Positions 1 to 9,193 of a stretch of 64,000 nucleotides of DNA are shown one piece after another. The position numbers and the translations under genes are program-made. Origin of the DNA: CAWAPS01 sp963783945 (GTDB taxonomy: Bacteria > Actinomycetota > Acidimicrobiia > Acidimicrobiales > Palsa-688); NCBI GenBank assembly GCA_963783945.1, contig CAWAPS010000029.1, positions 124,001-188,000 on the forward strand. Reading direction: 5' to 3'. The notes beneath the pieces were generated by a model that saw only the letters and a list, made by a program, of their open reading frames with translations, was not told the DNA's origin and searched no databases. The first letter of the stretch is position 1; each line of letters opens with the position of its first letter.

Positions 1-104
1 CGGCATGGGTTCCAGTCTGCCCGGCGCCGAGCAGAGCCCGTGGTGCGCCGCCGGGGAGCTTCGGTCTGAGCACGCGGGGCAATCGCCGAGAGCGGCTGGC
101 GACG

Positions 105-110
105 TACCCT
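105..110 (+). promoter_or_regulatory. -10 box TACCCT, leaderless kgd start
   Basis: TACCCT ends 6 nt before the kgd ATG, the spacing expected when transcription starts at the start codon. There is no Shine-Dalgarno sequence between the box and the ATG. Bases 1-104 hold no other recognisable feature. Confidence 0.5.
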
Positions 111-116
111 GAGATC

Positions 117-3100
117 ATGACTGAAGCGCCACAGGGTTCCGCCACTTTTGGGGCGAATGCCTGGCTCGTCGACGACATGTATGAGCAGTACCTGCAGGAC
201 CCCACGTCGGTCAGTGAGAGCTGGCGGGAGTTCTTCCAGGACTTCCGGCCGGGCGGGGCGAACCTGGCGAGGCCTTCGACTCCCGCAGCGAGGACCGGCG
301 TTCCCGAACCGGACGGCGATGAAGAGGAATGGGCCTCCGCCACCAACGGCGAAGTTCCCCCCACCTCGAGAGCGCCGTCTGCGTCAGCCGCCTCATCGGC
401 GTCCCCGGCGGCCCCACGGGCCGAGGCAGCCGGGGAAGTGGCTGGGTCCGGCTCCACGGCGGCGAGTCCCACCCAAAATGTGACTGCCGCTCGAGCCGCC
501 GTCCCCTCGACCCCCGGCCCCGCCTCGGCTCCGACCGTCCCTTCGACCCCCATCCCCAGCCCGGCCCCGCCCCCCTCGCCTAGCGCGGCCCAGCCCGCCG
601 TCGCCCAGACCCCCGCCGGCCCGGCCCCCGGCCCCTCTGCTGTCGCCCCGGCCGCCCCCACCCCCTCGACCGGCCCCGAAGCCGAGCCGGCTACCCCCCT
701 TCGCGGTGCGGCGGCGCGGATCGCGTCCAACATGACGGCCAGCCTCGGGGTTCCGACGGCTACGAGCTTTCGGGTCGTGCCGGCCCGGCTGCTCGAAGTC
801 AACCGCAAGATCCTCAACAACCAGCTGAGCCGCACCGGTAGCGCCGGCAAGGTGAGCTTCACTCACATCATCGGCTACGCCGTGGTCCAGGCCCTCAAAT
901 CGGTGCCTTCGCTGAACTCCACGTTTGTGGCCGGACCGCAGGACGACCCCAAAGCCGTCTCGGCCGTGATTCACCACGAGCACGTCGCGCTCGGGATCGC
1001 GGTCGACCTCGAAAAGTCCGACGGCTCGAGGACGCTGATGGTCCCGGTGATCCGCGACGCCGACGAACTCGACTTCCGGGCCTTCTGGTCGGCCTACGAG
1101 GACCTGATCCGCCGGGTCCGCTCGGGCAAGGTCGGGGCCGACGACCTGGCGGGGGCGACAGTGACGCTGACGAACCCCGGCACGATAGGGACGGTGCAGT
1201 CGGTACCCCGCCTGATGCCCGGCCAGGGCGCCATCATCGGCGTCGGATCTATCGACTACCCGGCGGAGTGGCAGGCTGCCGACCCCCGGGTGCTCGGCGA
1301 GCTCGGCGTGTCCAAGGTGGTAACCATCACCTCGACCTACGACCACAGGATCATCCAGGGCGCCGAATCGGGCTTGTTCCTCCAGCGAATGCACCGCTTA
1401 CTGGTCGGGGAGGAATCGTTCTACCAGACGGTGTTCAAGGCCATGGGCGTCCCTTACGAGCCGGTCCGCTTCCACCGGGACGTGAACGACCTGTCCGAGT
1501 CCTCGTCGATCCACACTCAGAAGCAGATCGACGTGGACAACCTCATCAACATGTACCGGGTCCGCGGCCACCTCATCGCCCACCTCGACCCGCTCGACTG
1601 GAAAGACCCGCACATGCACCCCGAGCTGGACCCGACCACGCACGGGCTCAGCGTGTGGGACCTCGACAGGGAGTTCCTCACCAACGGCCTCGCGGGGTCT
1701 CGGCGCATGCCGCTGGGCGACATCCTCGGAATCCTGCGGGACGCCTACTGCCGGACCGTCGGGGTGGAGTACATGTACATCCAGGAACCCGACCAGAAGC
1801 GCTGGATCCAGGAGCACGTCGAAGGGGTCACCACTCAGCTGTCGCCCGAGGAGAAGCGGTGGATCCTGGACCGCCTCAATGCCACCGAGGCGCTCGAGCA
1901 GTTCCTGAACACCAAGTTCATAGGGCAGAAGCGCTTCGGCCTGGAGGGCGGCGAATCGGCGATCCCGCTTATCGATGCCATCCTCGACGCGGCCGCGGTC
2001 GACGGGCTCTCGCAGGTGGCCATCGGAATGGCCCACCGGGGCCGGCTCAACGTGCTGATCAACATCGTGGGCAAGGGCTACGGCGAGCTCTTCGAGGAAT
2101 TCGAGGGCAACATCGACCCGGGCACGGTGCAGGGCTCGGGCGACGTCAAGTACCACAAGGGGTTCAAAGGGAAGTTCACCGGTAGGTCCGGCATCACCAT
2201 CGACGTCGCTCTGGCCTCCAACCCCTCCCACCTCGAGGCCGTGGACCCGGTGGTGCAAGGGATCGCCCGGGCCATGCAGGACCAGTTGCTGGCGGAAAGG
2301 GACGAGTCCCTCGCCCATCCCGTCCTCCCCCTCCTCATCCACGGTGACGCGGCTTTCGCCGGCCAGGGCGTGGTGGCGGAGACGCTCAACATGTCGGCTC
2401 TGCCCGGCTACGAGACCGGCGGCACCGTGCACCTGGTCATCAACAACCAGCTGGGGTTCACCACGAATCCCGACTCCGCCCGGTCGTCGGTATACGCAAC
2501 CGACGTAGCCAAGATGGTCCAGGCTCCTATATTCCACGTCAACGGCGACGATCCCGAGGCATGCGTCCGGGTCGGCCGGCTGGCCCTGGCCTTTCGGCAG
2601 CGATTCCACAAGGACGTGGTGATCGATCTGGTCTGCTACCGAAGGTTCGGCCACAACGAGCAGGACGATCCGAGTCTCACGCAGCCGTTGCTCTACCAGC
2701 TCATCAAAGAGCACCGCAGCGTCCGCAAGCTGTACACAGAGGCTCTGGTCAGGCGGGGCGACATCGACCTGGACCAGGCGGAGGAAGCACTCAGAGACTT
2801 CTCTCGTCGCCTGCAAGCGGCCCTGGACGAGACCAGGGCTGCCGCCCCACCTCTTCCCGCCGTGCTGCCGCCTCCTCCGCCGCCCGCTCCGGTGCTCCCC
2901 CCGATCGAGACGGGTGTGCCGAGGGAAGAGCTCCAGAAAGTGGTGGATGCTCTCGAGACCTTCCCCGAAGGGTTCACGGTGCATCCGAAGCTGATCAAGG
3001 TCTTCAAGACGAGAGCCGATCTCTGGACGGCCGGGGAGGCGGACTGGGCTCTCGGTGAAGCCCTCGCCTACGGAACCCTTCTGCTGGAAGGGCGCGACGT

Positions 3101-4067
3101 CAGGTTGACCGGCCAGGACACCCGGCGGGGGACGTTCGGGCACCGCAACGCGGCCGTCGTCGACTACCACACCGGATCGGTGTACATCCCGCTCGGGTCT
3201 CTCGGACCGGGCCGCTTCTCGATCTTCGACTCCTTGCTGTCGGAGTACGCCGCCCTCGGCTTCGAATACGGTTACTCCCTGGTCGCGACCGACGGTTTGG
3301 TGGCGTGGGAGGCCCAGTTCGGCGACTTCGTCAACGGAGCCCAGATCATCATCGACCAGTTCCTGGCCGCGGCCGAGATCAAGTGGAGCCAGGCGTCCGG
3401 CCTCACCCTTCTCTTGCCGCACGGCTACGAGGGTCAAGGCGCCGAGCACTCGTCGGCGCGGATGGAACGGTTCCTCGACCTGTGTGCCGAAGACAACATG
3501 CAGGTTGCGGACGTAACCAACGCGGCCCAGCTGTTCCACCTTCTTCGCCGCCAGGTCCTGCGCACCACCAGGAAACCGCTCGTCCTCTTCACGCCCAAGC
3601 GCTACCTGCGGGGCCGGGAGGCGTACAGCCCGGTGTCCGACTTCCTGAGTGGCCACTTCCGGGAGGTCCTGGACGACCCGCTTCTGGCTGGTGACGAGTC
3701 CCGGCTCGACGTCCGCCGGGTCGTGATAACTACCGGAAAGGTCGCGCTCGACACCCTCGTGGCCCGAGAAAAGCAGGCCCGGCGCGACGTTGCCGTGGTG
3801 CGGGTGGAACAGCTCTACCCGTGGCCGGCTGACCAGATCGCCGCGGCCGTCGCCGGGTACGAACGGGCTGAGGAGGTCGTGTGGCTGCAGGAGGAGCCGG
3901 AGAACATGGGGGCCTGGACTTTCGTCCGGGATCGCCTCGATGAGATGTTCGGCGACGATTACCGGCTGTCCCGGATAGCGAGAATGGCGTCGGGATCACC
4001 GGCGACGGGGAGTCACTCCATGCACGATCTGGAGCAGGAGGACCTCCTGGCTCGGGCCCTCGGATAG
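117..4067 (+). CDS. kgd: multifunctional 2-oxoglutarate decarboxylase/dehydrogenase (fused E2-E1)
   Basis: Catalyses thiamine-diphosphate-dependent decarboxylation of 2-oxoglutarate and, through its fused succinyl-transferase domain, feeds the 2-oxoglutarate dehydrogenase step of the TCA cycle in the cytoplasm. The 1316 residues show an actinobacterial N-terminal helix (about 10-45), a long Ala/Pro-rich linker to about 200, an acyltransferase (E2) domain with catalytic D-H-R at about 409-411, then the E1 domain with G-M-A-H-R-G-R (about 640), H-G-D-A-A-F-A-G-Q-G (about 742) and I-N-N-Q (about 775). As in mycobacterial Kgd there is no lipoyl domain. A proline run near residue 940 (P-P-P-P-P-P-A-P) lies inside the E1 part and is unusual. 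The gene stands alone; a TACCCT box 6 nt before the ATG supports this start. Identity is very secure; the in vivo balance of decarboxylase and dehydrogenase activity cannot be read from sequence. Confidence 0.97.
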   Translation: MTEAPQGSATFGANAWLVDDMYEQYLQDPTSVSESWREFFQDFRPGGANLARPSTPAARTGVPEPDGDEEEWASATNGEVPPTSRAPSASAASSASPAAPRAEAAGEVAGSGSTAASPTQNVTAARAAVPSTPGPASAPTVPSTPIPSPAPPPSPSAAQPAVAQTPAGPAPGPSAVAPAAPTPSTGPEAEPATPLRGAAARIASNMTASLGVPTATSFRVVPARLLEVNRKILNNQLSRTGSAGKVSFTHIIGYAVVQALKSVPSLNSTFVAGPQDDPKAVSAVIHHEHVALGIAVDLEKSDGSRTLMVPVIRDADELDFRAFWSAYEDLIRRVRSGKVGADDLAGATVTLTNPGTIGTVQSVPRLMPGQGAIIGVGSIDYPAEWQAADPRVLGELGVSKVVTITSTYDHRIIQGAESGLFLQRMHRLLVGEESFYQTVFKAMGVPYEPVRFHRDVNDLSESSSIHTQKQIDVDNLINMYRVRGHLIAHLDPLDWKDPHMHPELDPTTHGLSVWDLDREFLTNGLAGSRRMPLGDILGILRDAYCRTVGVEYMYIQEPDQKRWIQEHVEGVTTQLSPEEKRWILDRLNATEALEQFLNTKFIGQKRFGLEGGESAIPLIDAILDAAAVDGLSQVAIGMAHRGRLNVLINIVGKGYGELFEEFEGNIDPGTVQGSGDVKYHKGFKGKFTGRSGITIDVALASNPSHLEAVDPVVQGIARAMQDQLLAERDESLAHPVLPLLIHGDAAFAGQGVVAETLNMSALPGYETGGTVHLVINNQLGFTTNPDSARSSVYATDVAKMVQAPIFHVNGDDPEACVRVGRLALAFRQRFHKDVVIDLVCYRRFGHNEQDDPSLTQPLLYQLIKEHRSVRKLYTEALVRRGDIDLDQAEEALRDFSRRLQAALDETRAAAPPLPAVLPPPPPPAPVLPPIETGVPREELQKVVDALETFPEGFTVHPKLIKVFKTRADLWTAGEADWALGEALAYGTLLLEGRDVRLTGQDTRRGTFGHRNAAVVDYHTGSVYIPLGSLGPGRFSIFDSLLSEYAALGFEYGYSLVATDGLVAWEAQFGDFVNGAQIIIDQFLAAAEIKWSQASGLTLLLPHGYEGQGAEHSSARMERFLDLCAEDNMQVADVTNAAQLFHLLRRQVLRTTRKPLVLFTPKRYLRGREAYSPVSDFLSGHFREVLDDPLLAGDESRLDVRRVVITTGKVALDTLVAREKQARRDVAVVRVEQLYPWPADQIAAAVAGYERAEEVVWLQEEPENMGAWTFVRDRLDEMFGDDYRLSRIARMASGSPATGSHSMHDLEQEDLLARALG

Positions 4068-4107
4068 CGGTCATCGGTGGCCGGCCGGGAGCGTCTGCTC
4101 TGCTCGT

Positions 4108-4827
4108 CTACCCCAACGCAAAGCCGACGATCGTCTCGAGCTCGGCCAAAGCTTCCGCTGGGTCGACGACCTTGATGGTTCGCATCCCCATGGCCCGAGC
4201 CGGCTTGAGGTTGACGCCGAGGTCGTCGAGGAAGACGGCTTCGTCCGGCCGGATGCCCAGTTGCTCGCATGCCGATTGGTAGAAGCGGGGATCGGGCTTG
4301 CGGAACCCGGCCTTCGACGATTCCAGCACGAGGTCGAAGTGTTCGAACACGAGGTCGTAGCCCGAGGCGGATTCCTCGGTGGTCCCAGGAGCGAAGTTGT
4401 TGGTCAGTAGTCCGGTCCTGAACCGTTCGTGGCAGCGCCGGGCCGCCTCGACCATGGCCGGCCGGAGCTCGCCGGTTCGCAGTACGGCCAGCAATTCCCG
4501 GGCGTCCACCCGCCCGCCGGCTGCGGCCGCCTCGGCTTCGAAGCTGGCGGCGAAGTCGTCGACATCGAGCTCGCTGCGTTCGAACCGGGCCCAGGCGTTG
4601 GTGTCGGAGTTGGTGGCGTTCAGGCCACGAATGAACCCTGATGGCAGAGAGTTCGCCCGCTCATATGCGAGGAAGGCGTCGAACGGGCTCGTGGTGAGCA
4701 CGCCGCCGAAATCCCAGAGGACAGCTCGCAGATCTCCGTCAGCTGGGTCACCGGCCAGGGCGGGGGGTCGATCCACCCGTGGAACTCTACGGTGCGACCG
4801 CGGAATCACGCAGGTGGGGGATTCCAC
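4108..4827 (-). CDS. HAD-superfamily hydrolase
   Basis: Probable phosphatase or dehalogenase-type hydrolase of the haloacid dehalogenase superfamily. Motif I reads W-D-F-G-G-V-L-T, with the nucleophile Asp position and Gly where phosphatases often have a second Asp, as in the epoxide-hydrolase N-terminal-like HAD branch. A helical cap follows, then L-L-T-N-N (motif II), K-P-D-P-R-F-Y (motif III lysine) and V-F-L-D-D (motif IV). The substrate cannot be inferred. The longest frame starts with GTG at 4827; a GTG at 4776 would give 222 residues and still precede motif I, so the start is uncertain. It runs convergently with kgd and divergently from the NYN gene. Confidence 0.85.
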   Translation of the reverse strand: MESPTCVIPRSHRRVPRVDRPPALAGDPADGDLRAVLWDFGGVLTTSPFDAFLAYERANSLPSGFIRGLNATNSDTNAWARFERSELDVDDFAASFEAEAAAAGGRVDARELLAVLRTGELRPAMVEAARRCHERFRTGLLTNNFAPGTTEESASGYDLVFEHFDLVLESSKAGFRKPDPRFYQSACEQLGIRPDEAVFLDDLGVNLKPARAMGMRTIKVVDPAEALAELETIVGFALG

Positions 4828-4866
4828 TTTCTGCCGTGCCGATCCTGCTTGACTCTACGACTAGTA

Positions 4867-7005
4867 ATGGCACCTCGTCACGTCATAGTGGACGGTTCGA
4901 ACCTGGCTACCGAGGGTCGGTCCATGCCAAGCTTGGCCCAGCTCGACCAGGCAGTGCGCGAGTTCATCGCGGAAAACCCGATGGATCTCGTGACCGTCGT
5001 CGTCGATGCTTCCTTCGGCCACCGCATCGATCCTTCGGAGCTACCAGCCTACGAGGAGGCCGAGGTGGCGGGCGAGGTCGTGTCGCCTCCCGCCGGCGCG
5101 ATCGGCCGCGGAGACGCCTTTCTCCTTCTCATTGCTGAGAAAACCGGGGCAACCGTTCTCTCGAACGACTCCTTCCAGGAGTTCCATGGCGATCACAGCT
5201 GGCTGTTCGACAAAGGGAGGCTGATCGGAGGAAAGCCCGTTCCGGGGGTGGGCTGGATATTCATGGACCGGACCCCGGTCAGGGGCCACAAGAGCCGGGA
5301 GGTGGTGAAAGAGGCGAAGCGCCGCAAGCGGTCCGAGGCGGATCCCGCGACCACCCGCCTCCCGGCCGAGGTCACGGGGCTCGACGTGGCCGCGCCCAAA
5401 CCCAGGAACCGGCCGAAGTCGGTTGATCGAGCCATAGCCCGGGCGACCCAGGAGGTCGTGGAGCCGTCCGGAGGTTCCGGGCGGCGCCGGCGCCGGGGCG
5501 GCCAGCCGCCGGCTGACCCGGTGAACGAGCCCCTCCCGTTCATAACCTTTATCGCCGCTCATCCGCTCGGGAGCGAGGTCATCGGCTCGGTGGACGAGTA
5601 CTCCTCCCACGGGGCCTTCGTGGAGGCGGACGGAGCCAAGTGCTACATCCCGCTGTCTGCCATGGGGGATCCCCCGCCTCGCCGAGCGCGGGAGGTGGTG
5701 ACCAAAGGGCAGCCGGTCACGTTGGTGGTGCAAGCGTTCGACCCTCAACGGCGGGGGATCGAGCTGGCCCTGCCCGGCTTTGCCCACATCGCCGGCGGTC
5801 CCACTCCCGAGACCGTAGATGCCGAGATCCATCCCGATGCCGTCGAGAAGCCGCGACGCCGGGGCCGGGCGGCGAAAGCCGGATCGCCACCAGCCGCGGC
5901 GGCGCCAGGATTGGTTCGAGCGGGGAGTGCCGACGGCCCCGACGGCCCGGCGTCGGACGAGCCCGGGGTGGTAGGTCAGGGGGCAGCCAAAGCCGGGCGG
6001 GGCCCGGCGTCCTCTGTCGCCAAGAAGCCCACGGGCAAGCCGGCGGTGCTCTCTGTGGCGAAACAGCCGCCGGAGCCGGCTGCCTCCTCGCCGGAGGCCC
6101 CCGCCGAGGCGAAAGCCAGGAAGACCCGCAAGACCAAGCAGCAACCGGCCGTCCCTCCGGGGAAGGCGACCGAGCCGGCCGAGCCGGCGCAGGCGGCCAA
6201 GACCCCATCCAAGCGGACGAGGAAGGTCGGCGGCCCACAGCCCGGGGGTGCAGGCGAAGGGAAGGGCGGGAGCCGGGCGCCGGCCGGGCAGGAGAAGGCC
6301 GCGGGCCGGCAGGACACCGTGGCGGAAGCGCCGCCGGCCCCGGCCGGCGGGCCGGGCGGGTCCCGAGGGCAAACCAGCCCTTCCGAACAGCCGTCCGCAG
6401 CGGTGACCGGTGTCGGACAGACCCCCGTCGGGCCGACAGGAACCCGCGAGCAGCGGGCGACGACCACGGCGCCGGCCAAACGGGCACGCAAGGCCCGGGC
6501 TCTCCCGGCGGCGGCCTCCTCACCCGAGGACGCTCGGGAGGAGGATGCGCAGGGGACCGCAGCCGCCAGGCGGACGCGGAAAACTGCCGGTTCCACAGGT
6601 CGCGACACCAACAAGTCCGGCCAAGCGACGGCGAAGGGCGAGGGCCCCACCACGGCCGCCAAGACGCCGGCGACGAAGGACACGGCGTCGAGCGCTCCGG
6701 CCAGAAGCCCGCGCTCAGCCAGAGCCGGCACGCCCGAAGACGCCGAGGCCGCGGGCGTACCGGTGACGCGGGTGCGGAAGTCCGCCAGGTCGGAGGCCCC
6801 GGCCAGCTCAAAAGCCGGCGGGGCTAGGAAGTCGGCCACCCGAACCCCAACTCCGGCCGGCTCTGAGGACCGGGCCGCGGCATCCGAAGAAGGCCCGTCC
6901 GGTGGGGACTCGGCCGCCAGGACCAGCGGGGGCAACAAGTCCCAAGACCCGGCCGGCGGGGTCACGCCCGCGTCCCGCCGCCGGTCCATCTCCTCTCCCT
7001 CCTAA
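4867..7005 (+). CDS. NYN-domain ribonuclease-like protein with S1-like domain and long Lys/Ala/Pro tail
   Basis: Probably an RNA-processing or RNA-degrading enzyme. Residues 1-135 are a NYN/PIN-type nuclease fold of the Zc3h12a-like kind: V-D-G-S-N-L at the N-terminus, V-V-D-A-S-F-G-H-R, then G-R-G-D-A-F-L and L-S-N-D-S-F, which together supply the acidic metal-binding residues. Residues about 215-300 look like an S1/OB RNA-binding domain (conserved G-S-V-D-E-Y-S-S-H-G-A-F and C-Y-I-P-L). The remaining 400 residues are low-complexity, rich in Ala, Pro, Gly and Lys/Arg with many T/A-R-K-T/A-R-K clusters, like a histone-H1-type nucleic-acid-binding tail. The ATG at 4867 is chosen because the conserved domain begins at once (M-A-P-R-H-V-I-V-D-G); upstream codons would add unconserved residues. 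It stands alone and is followed by two terminator-like hairpins. Confidence 0.82.
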   Translation: MAPRHVIVDGSNLATEGRSMPSLAQLDQAVREFIAENPMDLVTVVVDASFGHRIDPSELPAYEEAEVAGEVVSPPAGAIGRGDAFLLLIAEKTGATVLSNDSFQEFHGDHSWLFDKGRLIGGKPVPGVGWIFMDRTPVRGHKSREVVKEAKRRKRSEADPATTRLPAEVTGLDVAAPKPRNRPKSVDRAIARATQEVVEPSGGSGRRRRRGGQPPADPVNEPLPFITFIAAHPLGSEVIGSVDEYSSHGAFVEADGAKCYIPLSAMGDPPPRRAREVVTKGQPVTLVVQAFDPQRRGIELALPGFAHIAGGPTPETVDAEIHPDAVEKPRRRGRAAKAGSPPAAAAPGLVRAGSADGPDGPASDEPGVVGQGAAKAGRGPASSVAKKPTGKPAVLSVAKQPPEPAASSPEAPAEAKARKTRKTKQQPAVPPGKATEPAEPAQAAKTPSKRTRKVGGPQPGGAGEGKGGSRAPAGQEKAAGRQDTVAEAPPAPAGGPGGSRGQTSPSEQPSAAVTGVGQTPVGPTGTREQRATTTAPAKRARKARALPAAASSPEDAREEDAQGTAAARRTRKTAGSTGRDTNKSGQATAKGEGPTTAAKTPATKDTASSAPARSPRSARAGTPEDAEAAGVPVTRVRKSARSEAPASSKAGGARKSATRTPTPAGSEDRAAASEEGPSGGDSAARTSGGNKSQDPAGGVTPASRRRSISSPS

Positions 7006-7032
7006 ACAGGTTCGCAGAATTACCTGGGCCAT

Positions 7033-7086
7033 TGACCCTGCTGACCAGGGGTCATTTTGGCGCCGCCTACGGCGCGAACCGGTTTT
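7033..7086 (+). terminator. two consecutive hairpins with T tracts downstream of the NYN gene
   Basis: The first hairpin (7033-7054) pairs TGACCCT with AGGGGTCA (one bulged G) and is followed by TTTT. The second (7060-7075) pairs GCGCCG with CGGCGC around a 4-nt loop, with TTTT eight bases later. They lie between the NYN gene stop and the xthA promoter and likely end NYN transcription. Confidence 0.5.
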
Positions 7087-7135
7087 GCTCACATACTCCC
7101 CCGGAGGCCCGGCCAGCCGGCCGCCGTCGATTCCC

Positions 7136-7141
7136 TACGAT
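7136..7141 (+). promoter_or_regulatory. -10 box TACGAT upstream of xthA
   Basis: TACGAT lies 9 nt before the xthA ATG with no ribosome-binding site in between, consistent with a leaderless or nearly leaderless transcript. Confidence 0.4.
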
Positions 7142-7150
7142 GGCGACGCC

Positions 7151-7933
7151 ATGCGAATCGCCACGTGGAATGTGAACTCGTTGAAGGTCAGGATGCCCCG
7201 GGTGGAGGAGTGGGTTGCCTACGCCCGCCCGGACGTGTTGTGCCTGCAGGAGACAAAGCTGAGCGACTCCGCCTTCCCGCATCTCGCCTTCTCCGGCCTC
7301 GGCTACGAGAGCGTCCATCACGGTGACAGGCAATGGAACGGGGTGGCCATCCTGTCCCGGGTCGGCATCGACGACGTGGTGGACGGATTTGCTGCGCCGC
7401 TCGAGCCCGACTCGGAGACCCGGATTCTGACCGCCCGCTGCGGCTCGGTCCTGGTGACCAGCGTGTACGTCCCGAACGGCCGGGCGCTGGACTCCGACCA
7501 CTACGTGTACAAGCTGGCGTGGTTGGCCAAGCTGCGTGACCACATCGACCATCTGGGCCAGCCCAATCAGCCGCTGGCCGTGTGCGGCGACTTCAACATC
7601 GCCCCGGAGGACATTGACGTGTGGGACCCGAAGGCGTTCGTCGGCTCGACCCACGTGAGCGAGCCGGAGAGGCAGGCCCTGCGCCAGCTCGAGGGCTGGG
7701 GCCTGGTCGACGCCTTCCGCACTCGCTACCCCGAGGACCGGCTGTTCAGCTACTGGGACTACCGGGCCGGCGACTTCCACGAACACCGGGGGATGCGGAT
7801 CGACCTCATCCTGGTGACCAAACCTCTGGCCGACAAGGTCACGTGGGCTTTGGTCGATCGCAACGCTCGCAAAGGAAAGCTGCCGTCCGATCACGCCCCG
7901 GTCCTCGTCGACGTCGACATCCCTTCGGCATGA
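7151..7933 (+). CDS. xthA: exodeoxyribonuclease III (AP endonuclease family)
   Basis: Base-excision-repair nuclease that cleaves 5' to abasic sites and removes 3' blocking groups. The 260-residue protein is a complete EEP (endonuclease/exonuclease/phosphatase) domain: A-T-W-N-V-N-S-L at the N-terminus with the metal-ligand Asn, L-Q-E-T-K with the catalytic Glu, V-C-G-D-F-N-I-A-P with the Asp/Asn pair, and S-D-H-A-P-V near the C-terminus with the catalytic Asp-His. An upstream in-frame extension exists but the fold begins at the ATG at 7151 (M-R-I-A-T-W-N-V). The thioesterase gene follows 46 bp downstream on the same strand. Confidence 0.95.
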   Translation: MRIATWNVNSLKVRMPRVEEWVAYARPDVLCLQETKLSDSAFPHLAFSGLGYESVHHGDRQWNGVAILSRVGIDDVVDGFAAPLEPDSETRILTARCGSVLVTSVYVPNGRALDSDHYVYKLAWLAKLRDHIDHLGQPNQPLAVCGDFNIAPEDIDVWDPKAFVGSTHVSEPERQALRQLEGWGLVDAFRTRYPEDRLFSYWDYRAGDFHEHRGMRIDLILVTKPLADKVTWALVDRNARKGKLPSDHAPVLVDVDIPSA

Positions 7934-7979
7934 CGCGCCGGTCAACCGGCCATCATCGGCCGGCGCGAGGGGCGCCACG

Positions 7980-8684
7980 GTGGCCGCGGTAGAGCCGACC
8001 CCGGCCCAGAGGCTGGCCGAACAGCTGGCCCGGGTCCACGAGATCGAGCGCGAGGGGCGCCGACGCCACGCCCGCGGGTTGGCTCAGGCGATGCGCGATC
8101 TCATCACCCGTCTTACCGGCACCTCCTTCCCGGCCGAAGTGCTCGCGGTGGCCGCGGACAAGATGGCCGACGTCACCGCCATCCTGGGCGGGCCTCACCC
8201 GGCCCGAAGCTACGAAGACATGGCGGACGACTCGGGCCTGGTGCCCGGTCCGGGCTTTTTCGATTGGTCGCCCCAGTGCGGGTTGGCCAACCCGTTGGCG
8301 CCGCCGATGCACGTGGACGTTGAGGGTGACCGGATCGTGGGCCGGGCCTTGTTCGGTCCCGCCTACGAGGGGCCACCTGGCTGCGTGCACGGCGGCTGCA
8401 TCGCCGCCGCCTTCGACGAGGTGCTGGGCCTGGCCCAGTCCCTGTCCGGCCAGGCCGGCCTCACCGGGACCCTCACCGTCCGGTACCGGAGGCCAACCCC
8501 GTTGAACACCGAGGTACTAATCGAGGCCTGGGTCGAACAGGTCAAGGGGCGCAAGGTCGTCACCTCCGCCCGGCTCTGTGCGGGCGACACGGTGACCGCT
8601 GAGGCCACCGGACTGTTCGTGGTGATCGGACCCGACCGCCTTCGCACCATGTGGGTGAACCGGGACGGGCCGCCCGGGGGCTAG
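7980..8684 (+). CDS. PaaI-type hotdog thioesterase family protein
   Basis: Probable acyl-CoA thioesterase. The C-terminal half (about residues 95-225) has the 4HBT hotdog pattern: G-P-P-G-C-V-H-G-G-C-I-A-A-A-F-D-E-V-L-G, the helix with the catalytic acidic residue, then T-G-T-L-T-V-R-Y-R-R-P-T-P-L strands. The N-terminal 90 residues are helical and not part of the core fold, making the protein (234 aa) longer than a minimal hotdog enzyme (about 140). Translation is taken from GTG at 7980 because the helical region is in frame and continuous. It could be co-transcribed with xthA; the acyl substrate is unknown. Confidence 0.82.
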   Translation: MAAVEPTPAQRLAEQLARVHEIEREGRRRHARGLAQAMRDLITRLTGTSFPAEVLAVAADKMADVTAILGGPHPARSYEDMADDSGLVPGPGFFDWSPQCGLANPLAPPMHVDVEGDRIVGRALFGPAYEGPPGCVHGGCIAAAFDEVLGLAQSLSGQAGLTGTLTVRYRRPTPLNTEVLIEAWVEQVKGRKVVTSARLCAGDTVTAEATGLFVVIGPDRLRTMWVNRDGPPGG

Positions 8685-8694
8685 CTATACGGCG

Positions 8695-9138
8695 TTAACG
8701 CAGGCGCCCGCTCAGGCCCGTGGCGCCCACCAGGGTCTGCCGGGGCAACCCGAGCGCGGACAGGGTGAGCGGCTCGTCGCTCAGGAAGTCCCACGGCAGC
8801 GGCAGGGCGGCCGATCCCGAGCCGACCAGAGGGCGCGGCTTGCGCGGGAAGGGCGAGCCGGAGCTACCGCCCCGGCCCCGGTACACGATCAGGCCGGTCA
8901 ACGGATCGGGTACGGCATCGAGGGCGGCCCGCACAACCGGAAGGCTGGTGAAACCGTCCCATGCCTCATCGCCGCTGAAGGACACCTCGAACACGACCCC
9001 CCAGGTGTGGCGGTGCCAGGACCAGTCCGTCGCCCCCTGGGTGATGGCGGTCTCTATGAGCGCATCCCGGTACGCCTCGGCCCACAGGGACGCGGAAGTG
9101 GCACCATCGAAAACCTCTATCGAGTACCAGGTGCTCAC
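8695..9138 (-). CDS. conserved hypothetical protein, 147 aa
   Basis: No function recognised. The first 90 residues look like a compact alpha/beta domain (S-T-W-Y-S-I-E-V-F-D-G at the start, W-S-W-H-R-H-T-W-G-V-V-F-E-V in the middle) ending in G-L-I-V-Y-R-G-R-G-G-S-S-G; the tail is Pro/Arg/Ser-rich. A GTG start at 9138 is supported by TAGCCT 8 nt upstream on the minus strand. The gene converges on the thioesterase with only 10 bp between the stops. It looks soluble, with no signal peptide or membrane segment. Confidence 0.68.
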   Translation of the reverse strand: MSTWYSIEVFDGATSASLWAEAYRDALIETAITQGATDWSWHRHTWGVVFEVSFSGDEAWDGFTSLPVVRAALDAVPDPLTGLIVYRGRGGSSGSPFPRKPRPLVGSGSAALPLPWDFLSDEPLTLSALGLPRQTLVGATGLSGRLR

Positions 9139-9146
9139 GGGCCTGC

Positions 9147-9152
9147 AGGCTA
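9147..9152 (-). promoter_or_regulatory. -10 box TAGCCT (minus strand)
   Basis: Read on the minus strand, TAGCCT lies 8 nt before the GTG of the 147-aa hypothetical gene; no Shine-Dalgarno sequence intervenes. Confidence 0.4.
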
Positions 9153-9193
9153 TCTCGGATGAGGGGCTCGCGTCACCACCCGAATGAGAAATC

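Noticed and set aside
1398..3656. 752-codon open frame on the minus strand
   Set aside because: It is the complement of conserved kgd codons and has no motif or start signal; long antisense frames are expected in GC-rich DNA.
5041..6372. 443-codon minus-strand frame inside the NYN gene
   Set aside because: Shadow of the low-complexity basic tail; Arg/Gly-rich product without conserved parts.
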